Positions 1 through 11,700 of a stretch of DNA of 64,000 nt are shown one piece after another. The notes below the pieces were generated by a model. The model was given only the letters and a program-made list of their open reading frames with translations, was not told where the DNA came from and did no database searches. The stretch covers positions 642,273 through 706,272 of the forward strand of contig RDEW01000022.1 of the NCBI GenBank assembly GCA_011109175.1, in the 5' to 3' direction. The position numbers were made by a program, and so were the translations under genes. Position 1 is the first letter of the stretch; each line of letters begins with the position of its first letter. The stretch is from Dicyema japonicum. Its lineage: Eukaryota > Dicyemida > Rhombozoa > Dicyemidae.

Positions 1-1080
1 CGAACGACACAGTTGTTGAAAGACATCTTCATACCTTCCCCTGACCAACTCCATGGTGAAGATTAACTTATGAAACTTTCCGTCCAAAAATGAAAGTGAG
101 ATACCGCGAAGCTAGACGTTAAATGAAAATGGAAGAGGGTGGACTACTTCTCCACACTCTTCGGAAGTCTGTAATGGACAATTGGAAAATGGATTTGGTC
201 GGCAAAAACAGTCGTTCCTTCCTTGGATTTGTGACTGCTAGTGGTGGCTTACAAGATTATAAGCCTGGGGTTAATAAATAAAACCCGATCTTCTTGAAGA
301 TAATGAAGCATTCAAGTTCACAAAGGCACCATAATAAACTATTACCCCCAAATTGGGAAGACTTTAGCTGATACATTGATAATTATGTTTGGCTCATACA
401 TTTTGACTTCCACTGAGAGATGGTTCATCTATTTATCCCGATGAGTAAAATTTCTATTCGACAGGACCCTTGGGTGAAAAGACAAAGAAAAAATATTTTG
501 TAGAAAAAAACTCTCACCATCTAATGACGGAATCACAAGAATGTGTACCCTCGATAGGGATATTGACAAACAGGTAGAGATGATTGACAAAGCTAGGATG
601 TATGTGTTTCAAAAATATAATCTAATATAGCCATGTACATGTTGAATGGTAGTTTTGGAAGAAACGAGTAATTTTTATTCAAGGGGATATGTCAAAGAAG
701 ATCATGGAATCTTCCAAAAGGACAGGAACATATGGACGCCTGATTAAATCGGATTCATGAATAATACCTTTTCAGTTCTAAAATAAAATCTCTTCAAATT
801 TCCAATTGGCAAGTGACTCGACAGCCGTAAAACAGGGGAACTATGAAGAAACGTTCAAACAGGAGAGAAAATCTTTGAAGTATTTTATGAAGGTTTACCC
901 CCTTTAGGTGCTCTAGGAGAAGCTTTGGGGGTTTGTACTCTAAGTTTTGATTTTTCTGTCTGTTTGATTATTTTATTTTTCTTGCATATTTCAGATAGCA
1001 GAGATTCTCAAAATATCGTATTCCACTGTGATTCTGAAAAGATCATGCGGAAGAGAAATGAGATCTTTTGAGAACATCAA
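1..1080. other. AT-rich stretch without a recognisable gene
   Basis: All six frames are broken by stops within a few dozen codons. Short coding-like runs occur on the plus strand around 430-900, but I could not match them to a family. It may be very old transposon sequence, since the next element is a LINE scrap in the same orientation. Nothing here supports a gene call. Confidence 0.4.
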
Positions 1081-1084
1081 ACAT

Positions 1085-1330
1085 CGTGAATGGTACCTTG
1101 GGGGTGTCCCATAGCAATTTTTAGTTTCTTGGTATCGGAGAGAGGTTGGCTGTGTGACTAGAATGTTGGCAATCCCTCAAGGCTCTCCACTATCTCCTTA
1201 ACTCTTCAATCTCTACATAAACAACATGCCACAAACCTGTAATGAACCAACAATCTTTGTGAAGAACAAAGCTATTAACTATGTAAAAAAGTCATCTTTT
1301 TTACATAAAGATGTCGAGGACCTTGGTATA
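1085..1330 (+). mobile_element. LINE reverse transcriptase scrap
   Basis: The plus strand encodes IPQGSPLSP followed, after one stop, by LFNLYINNMP. This is the RT domain 4 block (QGSPLSP..LFNLYINDLP) of CR1/Jockey-type non-LTR elements. The upstream run resembles the preceding W..FL..R segment. The following catalytic YADD box is not recognisable. Only about 80 codons can be traced and there are several stops, so this is a dead fragment. Confidence 0.7.
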
Positions 1331-1768
1331 ATATTCCACTTTCCCATATGACCCCTTAAAATCAATTTTTATAAGATTTAAAAAAGATGACTTTAGTGAT
1401 GTGATGTTTGTTCCTCCCGCTATGGAAACTTCCGGGACTTTCGGACATTAGTCTTACACTTTATTCAAAACTGAGGATTTTGTGTTTTTTTAATTTTTAT
1501 CCCAAACAAATAATATTTGTGTCTTTTAAAAAATATAGGGGAACCAATCAAAATGAGGCACAAGCTCGATTTTGTAATAGCTTTGTATGGATTATTCAAA
1601 TTGAGTAATTTTTTGCGTAATGAGATGCTTAAAAGTAAGCTCAGACCAAAGTGCAAATGGCTCAACCTCAACCAACCAAAAAAAATTAGGCGATAGGAAA
1701 AAATCCGGACTTGTCCCGTTCGGTAAGAATCCTTCCTCATTAAAGAGAGTGGCTTTCCAAACTGCTTC

Positions 1769-2185
1769 ATGATTACTTCATCGAATTGGATCGGCCCTGT
1801 TCTTGTGAAAGTAGACAATTTCTTATTCAGCATAATTGGGAATGATAACAAAGTCATCTTTTCGACTTCCGAAAATGGCCTCGATTTGATCAAAATTTTG
1901 CCTGAGAACGATACAATCGCCTTTTTTATCGACACAAAGATTGAATGTAATTTTCGACTGATTTTAGATTACAATTTTATTTGTGGTGTTGATGATGCGC
2001 TTACGGGGAATCACATGCAGGGTAAGTTTGAGATTTATGTCCCTGATAAGAGCTCGAGGGATAAGTTCTTTGCCATTATTAAAGGGATGTTCAGCATTAT
2101 TTCTGAGGTGAAGATAAATAATATCCTAGGAAACAAAAAGTTGTTTTTACTCTCAATATTTTGGGGAAGAGGCAACCAAGAATAA
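1769..2185 (+). CDS. Hypothetical protein, 138 codons
   Basis: This uninterrupted frame begins at the ATG at 1769 and ends in TAA, with an AATAAA signal overlapping the stop region. The composition is protein-like, with mixed hydrophobic and acidic residues and no low complexity, and it does not match any LINE frame nearby. I see no signal peptide or membrane segment and do not recognise the family. Genes in this region have 21-26 nt introns, so this may be one exon of a larger gene, with upstream exons missed. An opposing frame at 1465-1935 on the minus strand looks less protein-like and I treat it as a shadow. Confidence 0.4.
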   Translation: MITSSNWIGPVLVKVDNFLFSIIGNDNKVIFSTSENGLDLIKILPENDTIAFFIDTKIECNFRLILDYNFICGVDDALTGNHMQGKFEIYVPDKSSRDKFFAIIKGMFSIISEVKINNILGNKKLFLLSIFWGRGNQE

Positions 2186-2189
2186 AATT

Positions 2190-2655
2190 TACACAATTAT
2201 CTAACTGAATTGGTCAAGAATTTTTGCTTATTTTTTATTTTGTTGGCTAAGAAAAGGCGATTACGGTGTTAAAAACCTACTAACCTCGAGATTGTCGTCT
2301 TAAAGGCGTCATTGGCTCCACCTAACTCAGGAAACGGGCAATGGCTGACAAGCATTCTAAAAGGATTGCTCCTTCCCTACTCCACCTGAGGGGTTCACAG
2401 TGAAAGATACTTAGGAAGGAGGTGAAGCAGGGAAGGGATGCGTCCACTCCAACGAGAAGAACATGGTAAAACTCAAGACTATTCTGGAGGAAGATTCAAT
2501 TTGTGACCTGCTTGCAACCACCGAGTTGGCCGTGAAAACAATTCCGTGCAATCCAGCCCTTCAGATCAACTATTGAGACGCCTTAGGGCAATTCGAGATC
2601 TCAGCAAAGGAACAAGATCGGCTGGCAGTCATTTTTAAAAAAATATTAAATCAAT
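2190..2655. other. Intergenic, no recognisable gene
   Basis: The stretch between the ORF ending at 2185 and the coiled-coil gene is somewhat richer in GC than its surroundings. It has no frame longer than about 50 codons that I can assign. It may hold old repeat sequence. Confidence 0.4.
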
Positions 2656-2656
2656 A

Positions 2657-3163
2657 TCACTCCCCGGTGGTTTCATCGATTAATCTGAAAAAATCCTTGA
2701 ATTCTTGAATTTGTTTTTCCTCAATTTGCCTTTTCTTTAAAATTAGCGAACAAAAACCTTTCTTAACTCACTTAACTTCTCCTGCAGATCTTTCCGAGTC
2801 TCCAAAAGTTCCTGGTTTGTTTTGTTGAGGTCACTGCCTACTTTTCTCTAGAATGACCGACAAACTCCACAATATAGCTTCTACTAGAGGTCCCGAAATC
2901 AGAGTAATTGATAGTCAACTGCTTTTGAATCTGCCTTAGCAGCTTTTTGCACTCATTTTTGTATTCAACGGACAATTTGTCCACCAAAAAAGTCAGATTG
3001 ATCGTATTTTCAGACTCCTGCGCATATTTCTTTTTCCACAACTCACTCTCTTCTGTCAGATCAAAACTTACCCCTGGATTTCCTAATCTTAGACATTTTT
3101 ATGCTCATCACCGCTCGGTCTCTCTCCGTAGGGAAATCTACCATAAACCCGGGAATCCACCAT
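2657..3163 (-). CDS. Coiled-coil protein, four exons, function unknown
   Basis: Starting at the minus-strand ATG at 3163, four exons join in frame. They are separated by GT-AG introns of about 29, 23 and 23 nt, and the gene ends at a TGA at 2657-2659. The product is about 140 residues. A short basic N-terminus (VYGRFPYGERPSG) is followed by Glu/Lys/Leu-rich segments typical of an alpha-helical coiled coil (for example LLETRKDLQEKLSELRK). I do not recognise the family; a small centrosomal, kinetochore or intraflagellar subunit would fit the composition, but that is a guess. The start lies only 94 bp downstream of the PARL stop on the same strand, so the two may be co-transcribed. One intron boundary could be drawn differently. 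Confidence 0.55.
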
Positions 3164-3257
3164 TTCTAATCTTATCTTCCATCAATTCGACTCAAATGTG
3201 CTATATTTAAACTAACAATGACGTAACGATATTAAAAACGTCAAAAATCATTATAAC

Positions 3258-4080
3258 TCAGATATTGTTAAACCAACGAGGAATGGTCTCCTTGTATTGT
3301 CGAAGCCACGTGTTCTCGTGTTTGTGGTACCATCTAAGGTACAAGAATGTAACTACGAGCCATAAAGGACTCTCTCTATATGTCCAAAGTGATCCAGGAA
3401 ACGTTAAAGAGATTTAACGTTTTGAAGGCACACACGCAGTTAAAAATCTGACGTTAAAATCGCGGAAAAACCTGTGCTGAAGACCTATTCAAACCGATTA
3501 TGGAGTAGTGGCAGGTCGGGTTGCTGAGCACGTGCAGAGCAAATATCCCCATGATAGCCCCTGACTTAAAATAACAGAAAATCTCACGACTCCGATACTT
3601 CCATAAGTCACTTCCTTGACCATCTTCCCAACAAGACTAAAAAACGGAAAATAGACCTAAGTAAGCCAAAAACGAAAACCGGCAGAAATATATAAGAAAA
3701 CAAAGTCGGAGAGGCCGCAACTCTCCGCTACCGAGGGAGCGAACTGAATGAAAGCGAAAAAACTTGATAAACATATGAAGTGGGTTCGAGTGGCTGAAAA
3801 TGCACGTCAGCATCGTATAAATTGGGAATTCTGAGAAATGAGGTAAATCTACTTTTAAGTGCTTGATAATAGTCGAATAGTAGGAAGGGACCTTCCAAGC
3901 TAAGAAAATTAGGAGGTTGAGGACCAAAATGGCGTAAATGGAGACAAATGACTCCTGTATCTTCCATGTGCAACTTAACGGACCAACTAATTTTGCCCCG
4001 TCATCAGGCGTGTGTACGAAATGGCTATGAATTGTCCGTTGAGTAATAAAGTATGTTGTGATGTCGAATAGAAATACCAT
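3258..4080 (-). CDS. PARL: PARL-type mitochondrial rhomboid protease
   Basis: The minus strand encodes a rhomboid intramembrane serine protease of the PARL type, which cleaves substrates in the mitochondrial inner membrane. Visible in order: a first membrane segment with WKVPS, the FSHSNPLHMF block equivalent to the family's TFSHFSLFHM, the exon with YGSIG joined to SGAIMG by a 26-nt GT-AG intron (this holds the catalytic Ser), and FLDHFGHIERVLYG carrying the catalytic His. A 23-nt intron then leads to the C-terminal tail WYHKHENTW. Stop is TGA at 3258-3260. The start at 4080 is the first ATG in frame and may miss the targeting peptide. Two junctions, one after LYISAG and one before FLDHFGH, do not join by a simple GT-AG intron, so a base may be missing or an intron is unusual. 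Family assignment is firm. Confidence 0.78.
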
Positions 4081-4289
4081 GTTCTGCTAATATTGACGGA
4101 CGTTCAAACAGGCGAGAAAATCATCTATGATGTCTCCCAATCTCTTGGAGGACCCATCCAGAACAATCGGAAGACCCACTTTTTTACATGCGACCCAATT
4201 ATCCAGAGTGATTGATCGGAAGGTTAAGATGGTGATGCACCTCCATTGTACGAAATGTCTACTTAGTTTCATGATGAATGGAAGCGGTC

Positions 4290-5170
4290 GTCTTCTCATG
4301 GATATTGACGACGGATCAAGAGACATTGGAATTATTCGTCTCGCAGCCTGTCAAGGTCAACCCGTCCTTGAGGCGTTTCCCGATTTCCTTAAGATCTTCG
4401 TAAAGGACAGTTGGTAGAGTCGCCCTTGGTCGACCACGGAAAAGCTGAGAGTCCAAAACAAAGTAATCTTCCATAGCCATGTTTGCGGGGGGGGGGCTCT
4501 AGATCCAGACGAAGTATATGTCCAAACAGCCTCCACCTTGCCTCCAGGATCTCATACAAAATCACTGTGCTCCTCGTTCTCATAAAGAATGGCGGACGGC
4601 AGTCTGGAGTGGTTCCAAGAAGAGAAAGCTGGTCTCTATGGGAAGAGTTAAGCTTTCTAAGTTCTATTCTTGTGCAGTCCCATTTGCCAGCGTTATACAG
4701 GAGTATTGGTTTCACAAGTAAGTTTTTCAGGCGGATTCTAGTATCCACATTGAACCCTTTACAGAAAAATCAGGTTTTCTTGATTTTCATGTCTTCGCTG
4801 TCTCCGAGAAGGGAACCCAGCTTTTTGGTTTCTCTCTTCTGAGTTCCGATTACAGTTAAGAACCATTCCGCCAACTTCCCTGGTATTTCTTCAATAAAGG
4901 AGTAAGTGCTTCTTTATCATTTGAAATGAAGACACATCGTCTACATATGCTATTGTGATCGCTTCCCCAACAAGGAGCGGCTCAAGATCCCGACGACCTG
5001 CCTCTAGGTAGATGAAAAACAAAATAGGGAATAGTGGATCTCCTTGAGGATACCCACTTATGTCTTGAATCGTCTTGAACACTTTCCCTGATCCTAACTT
5101 TCAAGTACGTGTCAATTAGGAGTGTATTAATTAGTCTGACTGTGGAACTATCAAGGAAGACATTGGAACT
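4290..5170 (-). mobile_element. LINE family B, RT core and C-terminus
   Basis: The minus strand carries GYPQGDPLFPILFFIYLEA and a YVDD catalytic box. It also carries the family's C-terminal blocks: LLYNAGKWD, EILEARWRLFGHILRLD and a GRPRATLPTVL-type motif followed by LKEIGKRLKDG. The same C-terminal blocks recur at 9.6-10.8, 31.8-32.3, 36.15-36.3 and 42.6-44.0 kb, defining a local family that I call B. RT domains are intact only in pieces, with frame changes and a run of nine G near 4490. The 5' half and any endonuclease are missing. Affiliation to a named LINE clade is not certain. Confidence 0.8.
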
Positions 5171-5309
5171 ATAAAAAAGAAAGTATCGAATGCACGTAAA
5201 AAATAATTTAAAAAATATAAATATAAACTAAAATATTTTATATTTATTTAATTAAATTTAAAACATTATAACGTGTGTCTGTTTTGAGTCTTATTTGCTT
5301 TAAATTAAC

Positions 5310-5960
5310 ATGGATTTATTAGAGGAAAAGGAACAAAAATCTGGAGTGATTTACCTCTCTTCAATCCCAACTGGAATGCGAGTGGTTGACCTCCGTAATG
5401 CTTTATGTCAATATGGAGAATTGGGGAGGATTTATCTTCACCCTAAAGGTACTTTTTAAATTTAACAAAGGGGATAAACTGTCCCTAAATAAGACCAGAA
5501 AGATCCGCTCTTATGACGAAGGCTGGGTGGAATTCATGGACAAAAAGGTTGCCCGCCAAGTTGTGAGGGACATAAACAACTCACCTGTTAAGGGGAAGAA
5601 AAAGTACAAATGGTCGTGAGTTTGGGGATATTTCATAGGAGTGGGGACCTGTGGGCTATGAGGTATCTCACAAAGTTCAAATGGACGTACCTCACTGAAC
5701 AAATGGCTCACCAAAAGGCGAAAATGGACGACATAATGAGGATGGACATTTCTAAGGTTAAACGGGAGGCGGCTGACTTTTTCGATAATGTGGGGATGAG
5801 CAAAATTTTGAGAAATCTTCAAAGATCTAATTCCCTGAGGTTTCCTCCCAAACAGATGGATTTTAAACAGAGACTCACCGAAGATGAGATTGTCTCCTCC
5901 AAGAAAACACGGAGGAAGGCTCCCGTTATTATGTCTCTCTTTACTGGAGGACGTTCTTAA
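5310..5960 (+). CDS. ABT1: ABT1/ESF2-like RNA-binding protein
   Basis: Three exons (5310-5448, 5471-5615, 5639-5960) with introns of 22 and 23 nt, both GT-AG, give a complete 201-residue protein. It matches ABT1 (activator of basal transcription 1)/yeast Esf2, a nucleolar RRM protein needed for small-subunit pre-rRNA processing. Conserved blocks are GVIYLSSIPTGM with YGELGRIYL (start of the RRM), EGWVEFMDKKVA, KFKWTYLTEQMAHQ and, near the C-terminus, RLTEDEIVSSKK. The length is close to that of animal ABT1. The start is the ATG at 5310, six residues before the conserved EKEQKSGVIYL region. There are no frame breaks. The next gene on either side is a LINE remnant, so no operon is apparent. Confidence 0.92.
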
Positions 5961-6540
5961 TTTTGTATTTAATTTTTCGTTTTTTTTTTTAATTTTTATT
6001 ATTATTAAGCAATTTTCTTTCTCGAACTCGATGATACTCAGCTCGGCGCAGTCTGCTGGATCGGCAGCCGATCTGGCCAAAAAAATCAAGATTAAAAAAT
6101 GGCTAAATTGGAGACCGCTACCGTTTTGTACCGGTAGCAATCGAGACGTCTGGTCCGGACGGAAGTATTACAGCCTCCTTCCTAAAGGAAATCGGGGGGG
6201 GGGAAATTGGCCCACCGCAAGAAAGTGAGGGAAGCGGTCTGGCTGAGGCAACGAATTAATATCGCAATTGTCCGCGGAAACGCTTACTTTGTGATGTCAG
6301 CATCCGCTCTCCCCCATAGTTAATAAATAATATTTTATTGTTAATAAATTTTTCATAATTTAAAAAAAAAACAATTGACCCTCGGTTGATGTTTCTTTTA
6401 AATACAGTAAAGTCTCTTAAATTGGTCCAAAATTGTTCCTTAACTATTTGTGGCCAATTTGGCTAATTTAAAAAACATCTGGGTACTTTTTTAAATTTAA
6501 AAACCAAGAATCATCGACAAAACAAAGGAAGGTAGGGGCC
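5961..6540. other. Spacer with a GC-richer unidentified insert
   Basis: After the ABT1 stop comes a T-rich run. Then 6030-6300 is distinctly richer in GC, with a run of nine G at 6194-6202. It has no protein match and no tRNA-like boxes that I can see. Around 6330-6500 the DNA is again very AT-rich. The GC-rich part may be an unclassified repeat. Confidence 0.35.
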
Positions 6541-7110
6541 GTCAAGTGTTCCCTTTCCCCTTGAGCTGCCGCCTCATCTTTCCTCGGTGTTTCTCCGAGT
6601 GCCGACACACTTCCTGTATGGACGAATCACTTTTCGGAAGTTTAGGGGTTTTGGCTGAGCTCCCGATCTCCTCACTAGTTCCTCGAACGGGGTTGGTTTT
6701 AATGACGAGGAGGAGGGTCTTTGTAGGGTTTTCGTTACTGTCTCTTGAAAGGAGTTTAATTTCTTTAGGTTGGTGTAGGATATGTTAGTTCCCCATGCCG
6801 CGCAGCAGTAACTGATTGACGGAAGTATGTATTGGTGGTAGAGATGATCTACTGTTGGGTAGAACCATCTCTTGTAGTATCCAAGTAGCGTTTTTACAAA
6901 GTTTAATTTTCTCTGGGAAGAGGTGATTATGTCGCTCACATGTTTGCTGAAGGTCATTAGTGGGTCATATGTGACCCTTAGTATTTTTGGTTGAATTTTT
7001 GGAAGGGATTGTTAGTCCATTTAGGGTCAATGGAGGCGCCGAGTTAGTCAAGTTGTCGAACGAGCATTCTTAAATCTATGTTGGAAGAATACGTCTGGGA
7101 GGCAAGGTTT
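6540..7110 (-). mobile_element. LINE family A, RT C-terminal part
   Basis: The minus strand encodes the C-terminal half of a CR1/Jockey-like RT: a VTYDPLMTFSKHVSDII segment, RKLNFVKTLLGYY, YILPSISYCCAAWGTN and an LRRP-like tail. The same blocks are found on the plus strand at 9.0-9.4 kb. The element is 5'-truncated and broken by frame changes around 7000. Its 5' end faces the 5' end of the plus-strand LINE that starts near 7400, so the two lie back to back. Confidence 0.8.
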
Positions 7111-7399
7111 AATCTGATTGAGCAGGTAAAGGTACTGTAGTAGGCTGTCAATAAGTGCGCGGTAAAGTTTCAAGTCCGCACGTTTTTAGCTTAAGTGCTC
7201 TCGAAACCTCCTCCTAAATAAGGTTTCTCGCTTAATCTTCAAAAAAATGAGATTTTGGTCACTAATTGAGTTGTAGGCAACTAACCATGTCGATATTACC
7301 GACAAGTCAAAATAGAAAGCGTGATGTCTGGAGAAGTTAGTTGGTCTGAATCACTGAGGTGGATTTTCGTATATTTAAAAATCTTATTTTTGATCTATA

Positions 7400-9480
7400 A
7401 TTTATTAATTAACGTCACGTGGTTCGCCGTTTCTGGTGACGAAAACTATGGAATATACTTCACAGACTAGAGAACGTCCAATCCAAGAGGAATATCCTTC
7501 TTGGACGGTCTCCCCACTGGTCTCTCTCCTGCCTTGTTGGAAGCCCAACTAATGCTTTCCGGCGATGTGAACCCCAATCCCGGTCCTCGAAAAACCCCTT
7601 ATTTTGATTCAACTAAACATAAGTGGAGTGAAAGGGAAATCCTCGAACTCAGAAACCTCTTAAAAAGGTATAATACTGACATTTGCCTACTCCAAGAAAC
7701 AAGACTGACTTCGTCTTCTTCCAAACTATCACGTCATCAGGCGCGATCGCCCTGCTGGGCGGGGTGGTGGAGTGCTTACCCTTATCAAAAAAGAAATTCC
7801 GTACGCAAACGAAACTTTTGTCAATCTCAAGTCTCCCGTCGAATATATTGGTAGTTTTGTCAAGACAAGCATCGGAAACATATTGAATGTGTATGTGCCA
7901 CCGCCCAACTCATGCCCCAAGGAATTCAGGTTCTCCCTGTCAGACATCGACAAATCGAAAAATATGTTACTTTTTGGAGACCTAAACGCAAAGCATCCGA
8001 CATGGTTCAAGAACCAACCATGCGATGTCAAAGGAAGCCAATTGGTATCGAATCTGGATGACCTGATAATATTAAACAACCCTACATTCAATACAAAGAC
8101 TCCCTACGGAGCGAATGACAGGACATCGTCCCCCGATCTCACTCTTGCCTCATCAAACATTGCAACATTAACAAAATGGACAGTGCTATACGAGACCAGC
8201 AGTGACCATAATCCCGTTATGATTACGTTTGAAGGAAGAGTGTCAATTGTAAAGAAACCTGTTTTATTTACCGACTACAAAAATGTCGACTGGGAAAAGT
8301 TCTCAAATTTTGTCGACTATTATCTACTTGACTTTCATTTATCCAATTTCAACATCGATAAAGCACTACACTATTTTGATAGAGTGGTACGCGAGGGAAT
8401 GAAATTTTGTAATAAAAGAAGGCCACTGACTTCAAGAAAGACGTCTTCTCTCAAAAAAGGGCACTCCACAGAAACGCATCCTACATGCCTTACAAATTCC
8501 ATCAAGGATGGGCCTAAAGCGCAAACCTCATCAGAAGTCTTTGATATGCTCCATCGATATAGAAAAAGCTTTCGACACTGTCCCAAGAAAGCTTTGATAA
8601 GGAAGATCTCTACGTCAAAAATTCCAAACAACCAGAAAATATGGATCGCAAATTTCCTAAATGGAAGAAGAAAAAGAGTAACTGCTGGATAAACTAGATC
8701 AGTGACCAAGTTTCTTCCACTCCACTGTCACCACACCTGTTCAACCTGTTCCTAGTTGATATGGCCTCCTTACCAGTGACGATACTCTTGTTTTGACATT
8801 TGCGGATGATATAATCGTCGCATTCAAAGACCAGTGCGTTAATACTGCTGTTTACCGGATACAAGCTTCATTGGAGGATCTGAACTGTTGGCTCGCTAAG
8901 AAAATTCTACATACAAGTCCCGAAAAGTCTTATACAACAATTTTCACAACAAACAGAAGATTGACAAACTCCGCTCCATGTGTAACCATAAGTGGAAACT
9001 CAATCCCCACGACCAACTCGGTCAAGATACTAAGGGTAACATACGACCCACTCTTGACCTTCAGCAAACACATCGACAACGTCATCTCATAGGCACAACG
9101 AAAGCTAATTTTCGTTAAAACACTCCTTGGACAATATAATGGGTGCTTCAACTCAAATTTGGACTCGCTCTAGGTGCAGTATATTCAACCGTCTCTAACT
9201 TACGGGTGTGCTGCATGGGGAACCAACCTATCAAACAGGAATATAGAAAAAATCAATACCTTCCAAAAAATGGCCAGAAAGGCTTTGCAAAGGTTTTCTT
9301 AGACACTTCTAAACCCTACACCTTTTAAAAAATTAGTGAGGAAAACCGGAGCCTTACTACCCTCCAAAAAAGTTAGAAACCCCGCCCAATCCGGAAATGC
9401 GTTGGAACCCGGGAGGAACACCGAACAAGAATAAGATGGCTACTCGAGGCGGCCGGAATCACTTGACGGCTATGTAGTTA
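7400..9480 (+). mobile_element. LINE family A, 2A-like motif, endonuclease and RT
   Basis: Plus-strand order: a hydrophobic lead, GDVNPNPGP (7561-7587, a 2A-like motif), an APE-type endonuclease and RT pieces. The endonuclease shows CLLQETRL, then in another frame LLFGDLNAKHPTW, SPDLTLASSN and SDHNPV. The linker LFTDYKNVDWEKFSNFV precedes IEKAFDTVP-like RT sequence. Catalytic TFADDIIVA and a C-terminal CAAWGTN block follow. The RT is shortened: after the endonuclease linker the frame runs directly into the KAFD region, so the finger domain is deleted. There are several frame shifts. This is the copy that shows the domain order most clearly besides the one at 57-60 kb. Confidence 0.87.
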
Positions 9481-9639
9481 TTTAATTTGTCGGTGATTTT
9501 TGAATTTTAATAATATTTATAAATTAATTTATTTGAATTTAAATAATATAAATATTGACTGTATTTGGTGGTCCTAGAAGTATTCCACCTTATCAACAAC
9601 AACAGAGCTTCATGATGTGGTGGAGTCCCAGATACGGTC

Positions 9640-10800
9640 CTAATAGTTTAGGAAGCTTCTTCGAATAAATACTAACAAGGCTTTTGCATTACACTGCTCG
9701 CTTCCAATCGGGACCGGAATATTAATACCCGTTAGTAAACCAGGCAAAAGACGGGGACCCTTCGGAAGCTTAAGACTTATTGTGCTAGTCACCACTCTAA
9801 GAATACTTTATCGACTATTTTTCGAGGCCGTATATCAATATCGATCGATGTCCCTCTTGCGGTCAGTGTGGTTTCAGGCCTAGAGAGGACACTCTCACCT
9901 GTATTATTCATCATCTACCTGAAGGCAGCTTTGAGAGATCTAAGAGAACAAATTGGATGTCTTGACAACCACTTTATGGAACTCATTTACACGGATGATG
10001 TCGAATTTGTCACGAAAGATCGTGAATATATAGACTTTAAAAAGCGAAAACAATTTCGAGTAAATGGTCTTTCAAAGTCAATAAAGACAAATCTGAAATA
10101 ACCACTATTCAAAGAACGCCAACCCGTATTGAGAAGTGGAGGAAAACCCGAAAAAACTGATCATTACTTGGCGATTCAAAGGATACGACGAAAAATATTG
10201 GCCACAATAACACTAAAAAATTACGATCCATTCTGATGAGAGTCAAATTCCTAGATGCGGTTACTCTTATATAATGGAATTGTCCGACCAGTCCTCATGT
10301 ACAACGCAGGTACTTGGGGAACATCAAAGAAAGATATGGAACAACTCGACTCGTTTCACAGAAGCCAAATAAGAAAACTCCATGGATACTCTTGGCCAAA
10401 GAAAATCTCAAACAATAAATTATACAAACTGATTGTGGGCCAATAAATCTGAACGTACTTGAAGCCCGTTGGCGCCTTTTTGGACACATTCTACGGATGA
10501 GTGAACAAACACCTAGCAATGACGCCATGGAAGAATTTTTCGGCCATATTGAATTTCTACACTCAGAGGACGTCCAAGAGGTTGTCTTCTCAGGACACTT
10601 GCGGAGGATTATGCTGTGATCGGGGGCCGATTGATGGAAGCAGACGATCTAGACGAAATCAGGAGGCGAGCAAGACGACGAATGGGATGGAGAAGGCTAA
10701 CGGAAATGATAGTCGAAAACATGGGAAACAAGCGAAACTATAAAATCTGTTTATTGGCAACGCGGACGTGCATTAACTAACTGTATCTTGGTTGATGTTG
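9640..10800 (+). mobile_element. LINE family B copy
   Basis: An RT entry segment (a PVSKPGKRRGPFGSLRL-like run) is followed, after a gap, by FIIYLKAALRDLREQIG and the YTDDVEF catalytic box. Then come the family B C-terminal blocks LMYNAGTWGTSKKD, LDSFHRSQIRKLHG, WPKKISNNKLYKL and ARWRLFGHILRMSEQ. The tail carries EADDLDEIRRRARRRMGWRRL in a neighbouring frame. The catalytic Ala is Thr (YTDD), and several stops interrupt it, so it is inactive. Confidence 0.82.
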
Positions 10801-11700
10801 GTTGTGCAAGCTTTGGAATCCAAAATTACTACCTGTATTTATGTCTGTGGCTGTACTTTATATATTTTATTCGCAGCCTGTAATAGAGATAATAATATAC
10901 GGATGTTTGCACTATAAGATGTCGAGAGTGTGGTTACTAAATATTGTACAAAAAGAAAACTCCAAGACGTAATCTCATGATCTCACTTCTAGTTGCTGTC
11001 TTTGATGCAAGATAACTGTTTTTTGTTGTATTTAATAATCGTTTTCTTTATTTGTCTTACTTCCGTGTTATGTATCTCCCACCCTATTTTATTTGTCGTT
11101 TAGCCGTCTTTTTGGTTAAGGCCACTAATTTTTAAATATTAGCATCCTATCAAATATAATAATTATAATCACCACGTGTATTGAATTTGGTTAGAAGAGA
11201 TTATGACCATTTGAAAAATTAGTAAATTCGATATTCACTTAATGACTGGAACTCAGTCAAATTGTGTTTGTTATAGGACATTGATGTAGTTCATTATCAA
11301 TAACACATCTTTTTTACAATGTTGACTTTACCTAACAGACTCACTCTCGTTTAGAACAATTTAAGGTTTTTACCAACATATATACACGTGCATAAATGTC
11401 TGTTAATTGATTCTAACCTTTTATTTAGACTCATTCGATCAGAGTTAAATCTTTCTATTCTTTCATATTTTTAATTAGGCCTATCTTACATTTTTGAGTA
11501 AAAAAGAGTTTCACAATTATAAAACCACTTTTTGTTACACTCATGTTTAATGGAATTATTTTAGGTCTCGGTTGACTCAAACCTTCTGCAGTCGTTGATG
11601 ACTTAGTATAATAATTATTTCTACCAAACTATCAAATTTTATTTATAAAAGAATAAGTAAAGTAATTCTTTTATAACGCCCGTCTAACTTAATCTTCTCT
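10800..11700. other. AT-rich spacer, nothing recognised
   Basis: No frame longer than about 40 codons and no repeat or RNA box that I can assign. The start may include the 3' untranslated tail of the LINE ending near 10800. Confidence 0.45.

Noticed and set aside
430-900. Possible viral-type (Maverick) protein
   Set aside because: A few short runs looked structural, but no capsid, polymerase or protease motif could be confirmed in any frame.
3410-3450. Short palindrome CGTTAAA-TCTC-TTTAACG as a terminator or regulatory hairpin
   Set aside because: It lies inside the PARL coding region close to an unresolved exon join, and a 7-bp stem alone is not evidence of function.
3728-3973. 81-codon minus frame inside PARL
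   Set aside because: It overlaps the PARL exons in another frame and lacks any conserved feature.
5511-6140. 209-codon minus-strand open frame
   Set aside because: It lies opposite the ABT1 exons, whose protein is clearly conserved on the plus strand; the long frame is an antisense artefact.
6190-6204. Run of nine G as a G-quadruplex or switch element
   Set aside because: A single homopolymer with no flanking G tracts; a similar run near 4490 lies in dead LINE sequence, and homopolymer length may be inaccurate.
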